Assembly (NCBI RefSeq): GCF_001477655.1
Contig: NZ_CP011266.1
Coordinates: 1,038,001 to 1,102,000 of the forward strand
Length of the DNA stretch: 64,000 nucleotides
Direction: 5' to 3'
From: Methanobrevibacter millerae
GTDB taxonomy: Archaea > Methanobacteriota > Methanobacteria > Methanobacteriales > Methanobacteriaceae
The translations under genes and the position numbers were made by a program. Positions within the stretch are counted from its first letter, which is position 1. Each line of letters begins with the position of its first letter. Below the pieces are notes generated by a model. That model made no database searches and was not told the DNA's origin. It worked only from the letters and a program-made list of their open reading frames with translations. Positions 44,749 to 54,600 of the stretch are shown one piece after another.

Positions 44749-45477
44749 TTATTTTTCATGATTTATTTTGACATTAAATTCCGGACTTTCGACAATTTTA
44801 GGTAGTTTTCCAACTGTTCCAACATTTTCATCAGATATGATTAACACTCCATTGAAAAATTCCCTGTACTCTTCAGCTATTTCAAGGGCATTTGAAATCT
44901 TGCTTTCACTGTCTTCGCCTGTAACTTCATTAGCTATTCTGGTTGCAAGTCCGTCAGCAACAGAAGGACTTTTTGATATCACACTAACACTGTCTGACTG
45001 TCCAAAGCTTATTGAATGGCCAATCTTTCCTGATGATGTGCATATTCCTAATGGTTTCTTTCTTGGTTTGATTTTAAAAGCGATGCTGTTTCCTAAAATT
45101 TTATTATTAGAATATATTCCGCACAGTACTGTTTTGTCGTTGATAATAGCAATGTCCCCACCATTTTCTACAATGGAATAATCTGATCCTTTATCTATTA
45201 AATAGTTTAAACTCATTTCAGAAATCGTTCCTGCAACACATGCCATAGGGCCTACATCAGCCTTTGCAGATGATTCATACATCTTCAAAACAATGGGACT
45301 TAATCCATCACTTTTATATTTTAATGGTTCTATGGATAACAAAAAATCCAGATTCATTGAGATGTATCTTTTCAAATCCTGCCTTATCCTATAGATATAA
45401 TGCTTTAAATCAGCACCATCCAAATCACTGGTAAGATGGATATGTGTCTGGTCAATGTCAATCTCTTCAAAATACAT
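44749..45477 (-). CDS. UPF0280 (COG2122) ApbE-like protein
   Basis: About 242 aa from ATG 45477; seven extra codons upstream are promoter-like (ATATATATTATAATTATATA) and not conserved. Motifs are [38 protein letters not shown] and [12 protein letters not shown], matching the ApbE-like fold of UPF0280. COG2122 proteins have been tied genetically to homocysteine/sulfide assimilation in Methanosarcina together with COG1900 (DUF39) proteins. A COG1900 member lies at 46399, which supports a shared sulfur role. It is divergent from comA. Confidence 0.85.
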   Translation of the reverse strand: MYFEEIDIDQTHIHLTSDLDGADLKHYIYRIRQDLKRYISMNLDFLLSIEPLKYKSDGLSPIVLKMYESSAKADVGPMACVAGTISEMSLNYLIDKGSDYSIVENGGDIAIINDKTVLCGIYSNNKILGNSIAFKIKPRKKPLGICTSSGKIGHSISFGQSDSVSVISKSPSVADGLATRIANEVTGEDSESKISNALEIAEEYREFFNGVLIISDENVGTVGKLPKIVESPEFNVKINHEK

Positions 45478-45578
45478 ATATATTATAATTATATACAACT
45501 TCTTTTTAATAATATCTAAAATTATTAATAATATATTATATAATATCTATTTTTATAACCCAAAAAGAATGTGATAAT

Positions 45579-46352
45579 TTGAAAGCATTTGATTTTTTAT
45601 TAAATAAGCGAGAAGAAAAACCAAGAAGCAATGGAATAACTATGGTTTTGGATAAGGGTTTAGGCCTTGAGACTGCAGAAAGCTTGATGAATATTTCCGG
45701 CGAGTATGTTGATTATCTGAAATTTGGATGGGGAACTTCCATCATTCATGATGAGGACATTATCAAAGCCAAGGTTGAAATGTATAAAAGTCATGATATA
45801 ATTCCATATACTGGAGGAACACTGTTTGAACTGGCTTTCATGAATGATAAACTTGATGAATTCTTTAAAAGAGCTCATGAATTAGGTTTTCCAGCTATTG
45901 AAATATCTGACGGTTCCATTAATTTAGCTCATGAGGATAAACTTGATTCAATCAGAAAAGCTAAAGATGAAGGTTTCATAGTATTATCTGAAGTTGGTAA
46001 AAAGGATCCTAATCTTGATAAGGAACTTACATTGGATGAAAGAATCAGTTTTATGCAATCTGAACTTGATGCAGGTTCATCTTTAATAATTGTAGAGGCT
46101 AGGGAAGGCGGAAAAAACATTGGAATATTTGATGCATCAGGAAACGCCAAGGAAGATGAAATCGATTATATTTTAGATAATTTTGATGGAGATAAAATAT
46201 TATGGGAAGCTCCTAACAAGGACCAGCAGGTATTTTTTATTTTAAAACTTGGAAATACAGTTAATTTAGGTAATGTTTCAAGCGATGACATAACTTCTCT
46301 TGAGACTTTAAGACAGGGTCTGAGGGGAGATACTGTAGGAAAAATCAATTAG
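45579..46352 (+). CDS. comA: Phosphosulfolactate synthase ComA
   Basis: 257 aa. The start is TTG 45579, with GTGAT at 45571 as ribosome binding site. The enzyme adds sulfite to phosphoenolpyruvate, the first step of coenzyme M synthesis in methanogens. The TIM-barrel sequence shows the ComA pattern GITMVLDKGLG, YLKFGWGTSI, YTGGTLFE, EISDGSINL, LSEVGKKD, IIVEAREGG, LRQGLRGDT. Presence of comA suggests the organism makes its own coenzyme M, unlike M. ruminantium. It heads a cluster with a DUF39 protein and an Hdr-like complex. Confidence 0.95.
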   Translation: MKAFDFLLNKREEKPRSNGITMVLDKGLGLETAESLMNISGEYVDYLKFGWGTSIIHDEDIIKAKVEMYKSHDIIPYTGGTLFELAFMNDKLDEFFKRAHELGFPAIEISDGSINLAHEDKLDSIRKAKDEGFIVLSEVGKKDPNLDKELTLDERISFMQSELDAGSSLIIVEAREGGKNIGIFDASGNAKEDEIDYILDNFDGDKILWEAPNKDQQVFFILKLGNTVNLGNVSSDDITSLETLRQGLRGDTVGKIN

Positions 46353-46398
46353 TTTATATTTTTACATGCCAAAAAAATAATAAAATAATCAGAAGGTT

Positions 46399-47655
46399 AT
46401 GGAATTGAAAAAGAGAGATATAAACCAAATCAATAAAAGAATTGATGATGGTGAAGCTAACATTTATACTGCAGAGGAGTTTAAAAAACTCATTAAAGAA
46501 GATAATGCTCCAAGCTTTGATGAGGTAGATGTAGTTACAACCGGAACATGTGGAGTCATGAGTGGAACCGCAGCCATTTTAAACTTCATTGTCAGTGAAC
46601 CTGGAGAGTTCATAAGAGCAGATAAAGTTTATTTAAATGGAGTTCCTGCTTATGCAGGGCCTTGTCCTAATGAATGGTTAGGTGAAGTTGATGTAATACT
46701 TCATGGAACATCACATTCAATAAACGATGAAGGATACGGTGGAGGATTTTTACTTAAAGATATAATGGAAGGAAAATCCGTAGACGTGAGAGTGGAAAGC
46801 GTAGATGGAAAGACAATTGAAAATACTATTACGAAAAGTGACATAAATAGAGCCCAAATTATAGGCTCACGTATGGCATTTAAAAACTACACAGCTTTTA
46901 CCAATCCGAATTCTGAAGCGGTTTCATCAATATTTGCCGCAACTCCTCTTGAAGGAAACCTTTCAGGCTTGACGTTTTCGGGATGTGGTGATTTGAATCC
47001 TTTGGAAAATGATTTGCCTCACAATGTCATTAAAACAGGTAAAAAAGTTTTATTGAATGATGCTGAAGCGTTCATTTTAGGAGATGGAACCAGATCAAAT
47101 CCTCAAAAGCCAAATCTCATGCTTTCAGGGGACCTGACACAGATGGATTCATACTACTTTGGAGGGTTTAAAACAGGTCAGGGTGGTGAAATATTTAACA
47201 CAGTAGCTATACCGATTCCTGTATTGAATGAAGAAATTTACAATAATCTGCTTATTTGCGATAGTGATGTTACTCTGCCTGTAGCTGATATCAAAGGTCG
47301 TCATTTGCCGCTGGCTGAAACCAATTATTATGAGCTATGGGGAACATATGACTTAAGGCCTCAATATGACAGAGCAAAATGTTCGGTTTGTGATTCATGT
47401 GAAGTTGAAAATGTCTGTCCTACAAATGCATTTTCTAACCAGCGCCTGGATTTAAGTCGCTGCTTTGGATGTGGAATGTGCGCCAACTTCTGCAGTCATG
47501 ATGCATTTGACATGAATACGGGCAGTGTAGATTTGAAAATTAACGAAAAAGATGTTAATATTCCTATTATTTGCAGACAATCAGACAGATTAAGAGCAAA
47601 CAAGCTATCACTTAAATTAAAGAAAATGATTAAATCAGGCGAATTTAAATTGTGA
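46399..47655 (+). CDS. DUF39 protein with ferredoxin domain (ComF / methanogenesis marker 16 type)
   Basis: 418 aa. The N-terminal 330 residues are COG1900/DUF39, with VVTTGTCGVMSGTAAIL, YAGPCPNEWLG, LTFSGCGDLNPL and GDGTRSNPQKPN. Cysteines in GTCG and PCPNEW are candidate sulfur carriers. The C-terminal part carries two Fe-S clusters CSVCDSCEVENVCP and CFGCGMCANFCS. COG1900 proteins are implicated in sulfur transfer to aspartate semialdehyde (homocysteine), and one member (MJ1681, ComF) in reductive thiolation of sulfoacetaldehyde to coenzyme M. Position 46 bases after comA favours the ComF role; this is inference. Such a reaction needs electrons, for which the following hdrCBA genes are candidates. 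Confidence 0.82.
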   Translation: MELKKRDINQINKRIDDGEANIYTAEEFKKLIKEDNAPSFDEVDVVTTGTCGVMSGTAAILNFIVSEPGEFIRADKVYLNGVPAYAGPCPNEWLGEVDVILHGTSHSINDEGYGGGFLLKDIMEGKSVDVRVESVDGKTIENTITKSDINRAQIIGSRMAFKNYTAFTNPNSEAVSSIFAATPLEGNLSGLTFSGCGDLNPLENDLPHNVIKTGKKVLLNDAEAFILGDGTRSNPQKPNLMLSGDLTQMDSYYFGGFKTGQGGEIFNTVAIPIPVLNEEIYNNLLICDSDVTLPVADIKGRHLPLAETNYYELWGTYDLRPQYDRAKCSVCDSCEVENVCPTNAFSNQRLDLSRCFGCGMCANFCSHDAFDMNTGSVDLKINEKDVNIPIICRQSDRLRANKLSLKLKKMIKSGEFKL

Positions 47656-47664
47656 GGTATTTTC

Positions 47665-48267
47665 ATGACTTCAAAGCAAAATATTGATGATTCACCAGTA
47701 GATTTTGCAGAAAAAATCATTATGGATGTAAAAAACTCCAAGGATGAAGGGGTCTTAAAGTGTGTACAGTGCGGAATGTGCACATCAACCTGTCCTGCAG
47801 CCCGCCACTCTGATTATAATCCTCGTGATATAATTGAAAGGGTTTTGGCTGGTGATGAATCAATTTTACAGGATGATTTGATTTGGAATTGCTTTTATTG
47901 CTATACCTGCCATAGCGTATGTCCCGTTGGAAATAGCGTATGTGAGGTAAATCAAATACTAAAACAAATTGCAATATCTAGACAAATCGGTTATGATAAG
48001 TTATATGAATATATGGGCTTTGCGGATTCATATTTCACTGCAGCCATAGGTGCAATTCCTGAGATATTTTTTGACGACATTAAAAACGATGTTCCAGGAT
48101 GGTGGGAATTCAGAACTAATTTGGGAGAAATACGTGAAGAATTGGAATTGGATCCTCCATTAATGCCACCAAAGGAAACCATTGATGAGGTAAGCAAAAT
48201 ATTGACAATTACAGGTTTTAAAGAAAAAATTGAAAAAATAAGGGCATCACAGGAGGCAGAAAAATGA
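47665..48267 (+). CDS. hdrC: Heterodisulfide reductase-like subunit C (HdrC)
   Basis: 200 aa. Two classical [4Fe-4S] motifs are present, CVQCGMCTSTCP near residue 33 and CFYCYTCHSVCP near residue 75, as in HdrC. All eight ligands are there. HdrC passes electrons between HdrA and the disulfide-reducing HdrB. It starts nine bases after the DUF39 gene. The stop overlaps the hdrB start (ATGA). Length is close to canonical. Confidence 0.9.
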   Translation: MTSKQNIDDSPVDFAEKIIMDVKNSKDEGVLKCVQCGMCTSTCPAARHSDYNPRDIIERVLAGDESILQDDLIWNCFYCYTCHSVCPVGNSVCEVNQILKQIAISRQIGYDKLYEYMGFADSYFTAAIGAIPEIFFDDIKNDVPGWWEFRTNLGEIREELELDPPLMPPKETIDEVSKILTITGFKEKIEKIRASQEAEK

Positions 48268-49205
48268 AATCTATTCCGGATAAGGATATATTGCTTTTTA
48301 GAAGCTGTCTTGTAAGCGTAGAGTATCCAGGTATTGAGTCATCTACAAAATTTGTCTTTGACAAGCTGGGCATTGACTATGCAATATCAGAAAAGCAAAC
48401 CTGCTGCACGGGATTAGGCCATTATTCAGATGTGTTTGACCAGGTTGACACATCAGCCATAGGGGCTCGTAATTTCAAAATAGCAAAAGAAATAAATAGG
48501 CCGAATCTTGTAATGATGTGCGCTACATGTTATGCAATCAATAAGAAGTCCGTCAAGCTATTGAATAAAAAGGATGATTTGAGAAATCACATCAATCAGT
48601 TGTTTGAAGAAAACGGCTTGAGCCATTTGAAATATGAAAAGGATGATTTGCTTCCAACTGAAAACATATTTCATGTAGTGGATATTTTATATAATAAGAT
48701 TTCAGAAATTCCAAATCATATTAAATATGATTTAAGCGACTATAAGATAGCTACTCACCATGGATGCCACTACTGTAAGGTTCACTATGAGGATACCATT
48801 GCAGGATTTAGGGATCCTAATATTTTGGATGAATTGGTTGAAGCCTGCGGATGCAAAAGCATTGGTTGGTATGACCATAAACGTGCAACATGCGGAACAG
48901 GATTCAGGCAAAGGTATTCAAATCCTGATTTGTCATTTACTGCAACTGCTGATAAGATGAACGCACTGGACGATGAGGAAGTGGAGATTGTTGTTCATTT
49001 ATGTCCGAATTGTCATATTCAGTTTGACCGCTATCAGCCGTTGATATCAAAAAGAGAAGGTAGAGAGTTTAAGGCTATTCATTTAAATATTGCACAATTT
49101 ATCGCAATTGCTATGGGCGGTGATTTCGATAAGGTAATTGGTGTTAAAGCTCATACTACACCAATTGAATCTGTGATAAATGACCTAAGGGAGGTTAAAA
49201 AATGA
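48264..49205 (+). CDS. hdrB: Heterodisulfide reductase-like subunit B (HdrB), second CCG motif incomplete
   Basis: 313 aa with two CCG domains. The first is complete: C15, C47-C48-TG, C86-x2-C89. The second has C168, then T209-C210-G instead of Cys-Cys-Gly, then C247-x2-C250. The 36-residue spacing from 210 to 247 shows the alignment is right and one cysteine is replaced by threonine. In canonical HdrB the five cysteines of each motif hold a noncubane [4Fe-4S] cluster that splits the CoM-S-S-CoB bond. The altered second site may hold a normal cubane. It overlaps hdrC and hdrA by four bases each. Confidence 0.85.
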   Translation: MKSIPDKDILLFRSCLVSVEYPGIESSTKFVFDKLGIDYAISEKQTCCTGLGHYSDVFDQVDTSAIGARNFKIAKEINRPNLVMMCATCYAINKKSVKLLNKKDDLRNHINQLFEENGLSHLKYEKDDLLPTENIFHVVDILYNKISEIPNHIKYDLSDYKIATHHGCHYCKVHYEDTIAGFRDPNILDELVEACGCKSIGWYDHKRATCGTGFRQRYSNPDLSFTATADKMNALDDEEVEIVVHLCPNCHIQFDRYQPLISKREGREFKAIHLNIAQFIAIAMGGDFDKVIGVKAHTTPIESVINDLREVKK

Positions 49206-51502
49206 GAGATGATTTGAAAGTTGGTGTGTTTTTATGTGAATGTGGAGGAAATATTTCAGACATTATTGATTTGGATGAAGTAAGGGATTCCCTTGATGTT
49301 GAATTTATCGGTCAGTTTGAAAACTTATGCTCACTTAACGGCCGTAAGATAATACGTGATGCAATTTTTGATCATGATTTGGATAGGGTTGTAATTGCAG
49401 CATGCTCACCTATAAGTCATGAAAAGACATTTCAGGATTATGTAAAACCTCTTAATCCTTATTTGATGGATATGGCAAATATTCGTGAACAATGTTCATG
49501 GGTTCACTCTGATAAGAAAAAAGCAACTCATAAGGCTGTTACTTTGATAAAGGCATCCATTGAAAAGGTAAAGCAGTCTGATGCTGTAGATCCTATTTAC
49601 TGCCAGACTCCTGATGAAGTGGCTGTAATCGGTGGTGGAATTGCCGGTATGAATGCCGCATTATCTCTTGCAAAGCAGGGAACAAAAGTTACTCTTATTG
49701 AACAGTCTCCCTCAATAGGCGGACATATGGCAAAAATCGGAAAGGTATTCTCTCCGGTTAAAATTGCAGAAGAATGTGGGATGTGTCTATTGAATCCGAT
49801 ATTAAATGAACTTGTATGGAATGAAAATATTACTGTTTTGACAAATTCAAAGGTTATAGAATCCGAAAGAAGAGCTGGAACATATAATCTAATCGTTGAA
49901 AAATCACCAAGGTATGTCGATACTGAAAGATGCATTGCATGCGGAAATTGTGCACAGGTCTGTGAAGTCGATGTAGCGGATGACTGGAATGATGGACTTT
50001 CCACAAGAAAAGCAATCTATAGACCATTTGGTCAGTCATATCCTGAAAGTTATGTCATTGACATGGATAACTGTACTAAATGCAGCAATTGTGTTAAGGT
50101 ATGTAATATGAGAGCAATTAAGCTCAGAGGAAGGTCTGAAAGAATCCCTCTCCAGGTCGGTTCGATTATTGTTGCAACAGGCCACAAACTGTTTGACATG
50201 AACAAAAGGCCTGAATATGGATATACAAGGTATGATGATGTCATAACCCAGTCAGAATTGGGACGTATTACGGGTGTCAACGGTCCGACAAAGGGAAAGC
50301 TATTAAAGTCAAATGGTGAAGTTCCAAAAAGGGTTGTCATGATACAATGTGTAGGATCAAGGGACGAAAAGCCTGATGGACATAGGTACTGCTCTAAAAT
50401 ATGCTGTACGGTAGCACTTAAAAATGCAAATATCATAAAGCACAAGTATCCGGACACAGATGTTGTAATATGCTATACTGATGTAAGAACTCCGGGGATG
50501 TTTGAGAAATACTACAAGCACACACAGGAAAATGAAGTCAGGTTTATCAGGGGAAGACCTGGTGAAGTCGTTAAGAAAGGAGACAACTTTATTGTAAGAA
50601 CCGAAGATACACTTAAAGGTGAGTTCATTGAAATTGAAGCAGATATGGTTGTTCTTTCAACAGCTATGGAACCTTCAGACGGTACCCGTGAAATTGCTGA
50701 AATATTGAATATCGGAACTACTGAAGACGGATTCATCAAGGAATCACATCCAAAAATCAAGCCGGTTGCAACTGATGTTCAGGGAATATTCGTTTGTGGA
50801 ACAGCACAGGATCCAAAGGATATTACTGAATCAATCATGCAGGCAACAGCATCAGCATCCAAAGTATCTGAATACAATTATGGAGGGGTGGAAATAGAAC
50901 CGTTCATTGCAGAAATCGACAAGGAAAAATGTATACTTTGCGGTGACTGTATAATCAGATGCAAATACAAATCAATGAGCATTCAAAACGATGAGGTTTA
51001 TATTGACCCGATGGCATGTACAGGATGCGGTAAATGTCTTGTTGGATGTCACCAAAAGGCTATCCATGTTAACGGTAATATTGATGAAAAGATTACTGCA
51101 ACCATTAAGGGAGTACTAAATAATAAAAAAGAAGGCGAACGTATGATATTGGTCTTTTTAGACAATATTGGATATACTGCAGCAGATAATATTGGAGTAA
51201 ACCGTTTGTCATATCCTGAATCCATACATATCATTAAGGTAATTTCAGTCAATCGTGTAAGGCCAAATCATATCAAATACGCTTTAGACAATGGGGCTGA
51301 CGGTATCTTTATCGGCGAGTTTCCTGGTGATTTGATGTATGATGAGGTTGAACGTAAAGTTACACGGATTAAAGAAACTTTAGAAGAGTTAAATGAGAAC
51401 CCTGAACAAATAATGTTTTCAAAGGTTTACATCCCATACTTTACGGGACTTGCTCGTAAATTAACTGATTTTGACAAAAAAATTGAAGAATTGAATCTTT
51501 AA
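49202..51502 (+). CDS. hdrA: HdrA-like flavoprotein with C-terminal cysteine-free MvhD-like domain
   Basis: 766 aa, about 100 longer than standard HdrA. It starts KVGVFLCECGGNI with the HdrA-specific region IREQCSWVH. The FAD site is VIGGGIAGMNAAL near residue 141. An inserted ferredoxin pair follows (CIACGNCAQVC, CTKCSNCVKVC). Two C-terminal clusters (CILCGDCIIRC, CTGCGKCLVGC) lead to a domain at about 645-766 (MILVFLDNIGYTAADNIGVNR, IIKVISVNRV, GEFPGDLMYDE) that follows MvhD/FlpD. It has lost all [2Fe-2S] cysteines of the usual CCNWC, CSGR and CHPGDC sites. The fold resembles HdrA2-type fusions of Methanosarcina. Loss of the cluster would prevent electron entry from the Mvh hydrogenase by the usual route. 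Confidence 0.85.
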   Translation: MRDDLKVGVFLCECGGNISDIIDLDEVRDSLDVEFIGQFENLCSLNGRKIIRDAIFDHDLDRVVIAACSPISHEKTFQDYVKPLNPYLMDMANIREQCSWVHSDKKKATHKAVTLIKASIEKVKQSDAVDPIYCQTPDEVAVIGGGIAGMNAALSLAKQGTKVTLIEQSPSIGGHMAKIGKVFSPVKIAEECGMCLLNPILNELVWNENITVLTNSKVIESERRAGTYNLIVEKSPRYVDTERCIACGNCAQVCEVDVADDWNDGLSTRKAIYRPFGQSYPESYVIDMDNCTKCSNCVKVCNMRAIKLRGRSERIPLQVGSIIVATGHKLFDMNKRPEYGYTRYDDVITQSELGRITGVNGPTKGKLLKSNGEVPKRVVMIQCVGSRDEKPDGHRYCSKICCTVALKNANIIKHKYPDTDVVICYTDVRTPGMFEKYYKHTQENEVRFIRGRPGEVVKKGDNFIVRTEDTLKGEFIEIEADMVVLSTAMEPSDGTREIAEILNIGTTEDGFIKESHPKIKPVATDVQGIFVCGTAQDPKDITESIMQATASASKVSEYNYGGVEIEPFIAEIDKEKCILCGDCIIRCKYKSMSIQNDEVYIDPMACTGCGKCLVGCHQKAIHVNGNIDEKITATIKGVLNNKKEGERMILVFLDNIGYTAADNIGVNRLSYPESIHIIKVISVNRVRPNHIKYALDNGADGIFIGEFPGDLMYDEVERKVTRIKETLEELNENPEQIMFSKVYIPYFTGLARKLTDFDKKIEELNL

Positions 51503-51644
51503 TTTTTTTCTATTTTTTAGATTTTCTTATTTTTTAATTAATTATATATATTAATTAAATCATATTATTAGTACTTAAAAGGTTTAATCACTATTGATTT
51601 CTTATAAGTGTAAACATTTTGAAATTAAATGGGGGGTTTTTATA
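51503..51644 (+). promoter_or_regulatory. Leader and promoter region of the giant adhesin
   Basis: After the hdrA stop a T-rich stretch (TTTTTTTCTATTTTTTAG) may end the hdr transcript. TATA-like ATTATATATATTAATTAAATC lies at about 51541-51561. GGGGGG at 51631-51636 is the obvious purine-rich ribosome binding site. No in-frame ATG or GTG occurs between it and the signal peptide. Confidence 0.45.
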
Positions 51645-54600
51645 ATTATATATAAAAAATTTTTAATATTGGGTTTAATTATTACTCTTTTTGTATCAAT
51701 TTCTTCTGTATCGGCAATTGATTCTCAACAAAGTGATAATTTAACACTGTTAAGTCATGAAAAACAAGTAATTGAAATTCCGAATAATAATATTAGAACA
51801 AATGAAAATATCACACTGCCTGAAGATAATGCTGTTTTAGGCGTTTCAAATTCGGATGATGTTTTGGGTGGAACTAGACAAGACTTATCTAATAAAATAT
51901 CTTCGGCTAGTTCTGGTTCTACAGTATATTTGGATGATGATTATTTATTTACAACGGGTTCTCAATCTAGTTCAGGTATTTATATTTATAGTAATGACCT
52001 TGTAATTGATGGTGATGGACATACCATTGATGCAAATGGTTTGGGTAGAATATTTAATGTTCCATCATATATTTCAAATATAACTTTTAAAAATATAGTT
52101 TTTAAAAATGCTTACTATAATAGTAACGGTGCTGCTATTAACTTTTTAGGTGCAAATTTAACTATAATTAATTGTACTTTTGATAATAATACTGCACGTT
52201 CTTCTAGAGGTGGAGCAATATTTGTTAATTATTATGAGGGTTCCGTAACTAATATTATCAATTCATCTTTTAATAAAAACAATGCTGGTTCTGATGGGGG
52301 TGCAATCTATTTATCTAATCCTAATAATCAGCAACATTCATGTTATTTGAACATAGAAGGATGTAATTTTACAGAAAACTCTGATACCGGTTCATTAGGT
52401 GGTGGAGCTATTTATATTCACAGGTCTTATGAAACCACTATCAGATCATCAAAATTTATCCGAAACACTGCTTTGGGTGAGGGTGGTGCAATAAGATATT
52501 CTGGAACGACTAGTATATATGATTCTGAATTTTATGAAAATTCTGCTTCTCATGGGGGAGCTCTCTGTTATGGTCAAGCAGTTGATTTGAAACTTGAAAA
52601 CATTATTTTTGTTAATAATTCAGCAAGTAATCAGGGAGGTTCAATGAAAGTTCGTTTTATTGAAGCAAATAATATAACTATTATTAATTCTACTGCTAAC
52701 TCTGGAGGAGCAATATTTTCCAGATCAGGTACTGCTGAAATACAGAACTCTAGAATCATAAATGCTTCTGCAACTCAAGGAGGATCAATATTTATTCATA
52801 ATGAAGTCTCCACTTTCCTTGGAAGCAATCTCGATATAAGCAATACTCAAGCAGTCCAAGGTGGTGCGATATATTCAGATATTGGAGGTACAATGAATAT
52901 TGTAGACTCTTCTATAGATAATGCAAGTGCAAATTATGGTGGTGCAGTATATATCAATAAAGGTAAAGCCACTATTTCATCATCTACTATTGAAAATTCC
53001 ACTGCAACTCTTGGAGGTGGAGCAGTTTATGTCAAATCAAATAATGTCGAAATAAAAAATTCATTAATTAAAAATAATACCGCTCCTATAGGTGGGGGCG
53101 TTTATTGGAATGGAAATAATGGTAAGATTTCAGAGACTGACTTTGTAGATAACTCTGGTGAAAACGGTTCTTCCATTTACTGGGCTGCTGACAATGGTAT
53201 TGTTGAAAAATCCACTTTCAATGATAATAATGTGACAACAGGTTCTATTCATTGGCATGGTGATAACGGACAGATTGTAGACAATAAATTATTGTCTGAC
53301 AAAGGAATTTATTTATGTGAACATTCTTCTAATGCTACATTAAAACAAAATACAGAACTTGCTCCTGAAGGAGGTAACTATTCTGTTTATATAGGAAATA
53401 CATCAACTGCTAATTTGATTGAAAATAATTTCAATAACCTAATTAATAATAATGGTAAGATTTTAACTCAAGTTTATATTACTTCATTAGATAATATTAC
53501 TGTTATTTCAGGTAATGATTCAATGATTATTTATACTTCAATTGTTGATGATAATGGAAACTATTTTGATGGTATAAAAAATATTGTAAATGTATATGAC
53601 AATCAGAATTTACCTACCACATATAATGGAACTCATTTTATATCTAATATAGATAATATTAAAATAGGTGAACATAGGGTTCATGCTATAGGATATGATT
53701 CAAATAATTTTGCAAACATTACAGTTAAAAGTGGTGGAATATTATATTTAGTATTAAACCTTACTGTAGAGCAGGTTAACTATGGTGAAACTGTAACAAT
53801 TACTTTAGATGTTGTTAATACTACTTATAATGATACAGTTGATATAGCGGTTAATGATGTTCACTATAATGTAACTTTGATTAACGGTACTGCTGTATTG
53901 GTATTGCATAATTTAGCTCCAAATACCTATGATATAGTTGCTTCATTTAATGAATATAATCAATCATTATCAACGGATGTAGAAATTAAAGTTGTACTAC
54001 GTAATTCAACTATTAATGTTACTGCTAATAATGTATATTATGGTAATGTAACTACGATAACTGTTAATACTACAAATGGTACTACAGGTAATGTATTCTT
54101 ATTTGTAAATAATAAAATGTATACTATTAATCTTATTAATAGTACTGGACAATATAATTTAACTAATCTAGCTGGTGGTAACTATACTGTTTTTGCATTT
54201 TATAATGGTGATGTATTGTTTGATAGTTCATATAATGAAACTACATTCACTGTATATAAATATAATACTCCAATTAATATTACAGTTAATGATATATATG
54301 CAGGTCAGATAGCTACTATTGACGTTAAATTCCCTGAGGATATAAATGGTAAAGCATATGTTTATGTTAATGATAATGAATATGTTTATTATAATAAAAC
54401 ATCAATAACTATATATGAAAGTGATTTGCCTGCAGGTAATATTACTGTAAGAGTATATCATGATGGTAATGAAAAGTATTATGAAAACAATACTGTTACA
54501 TATTTCAATGTAACTAAAAAGAACATGACTATTATCGTTCAGACTGCAGATATAATGGTTGGTGAAAATGCAACTATTTCTGTTATTATACCTGCTGATG

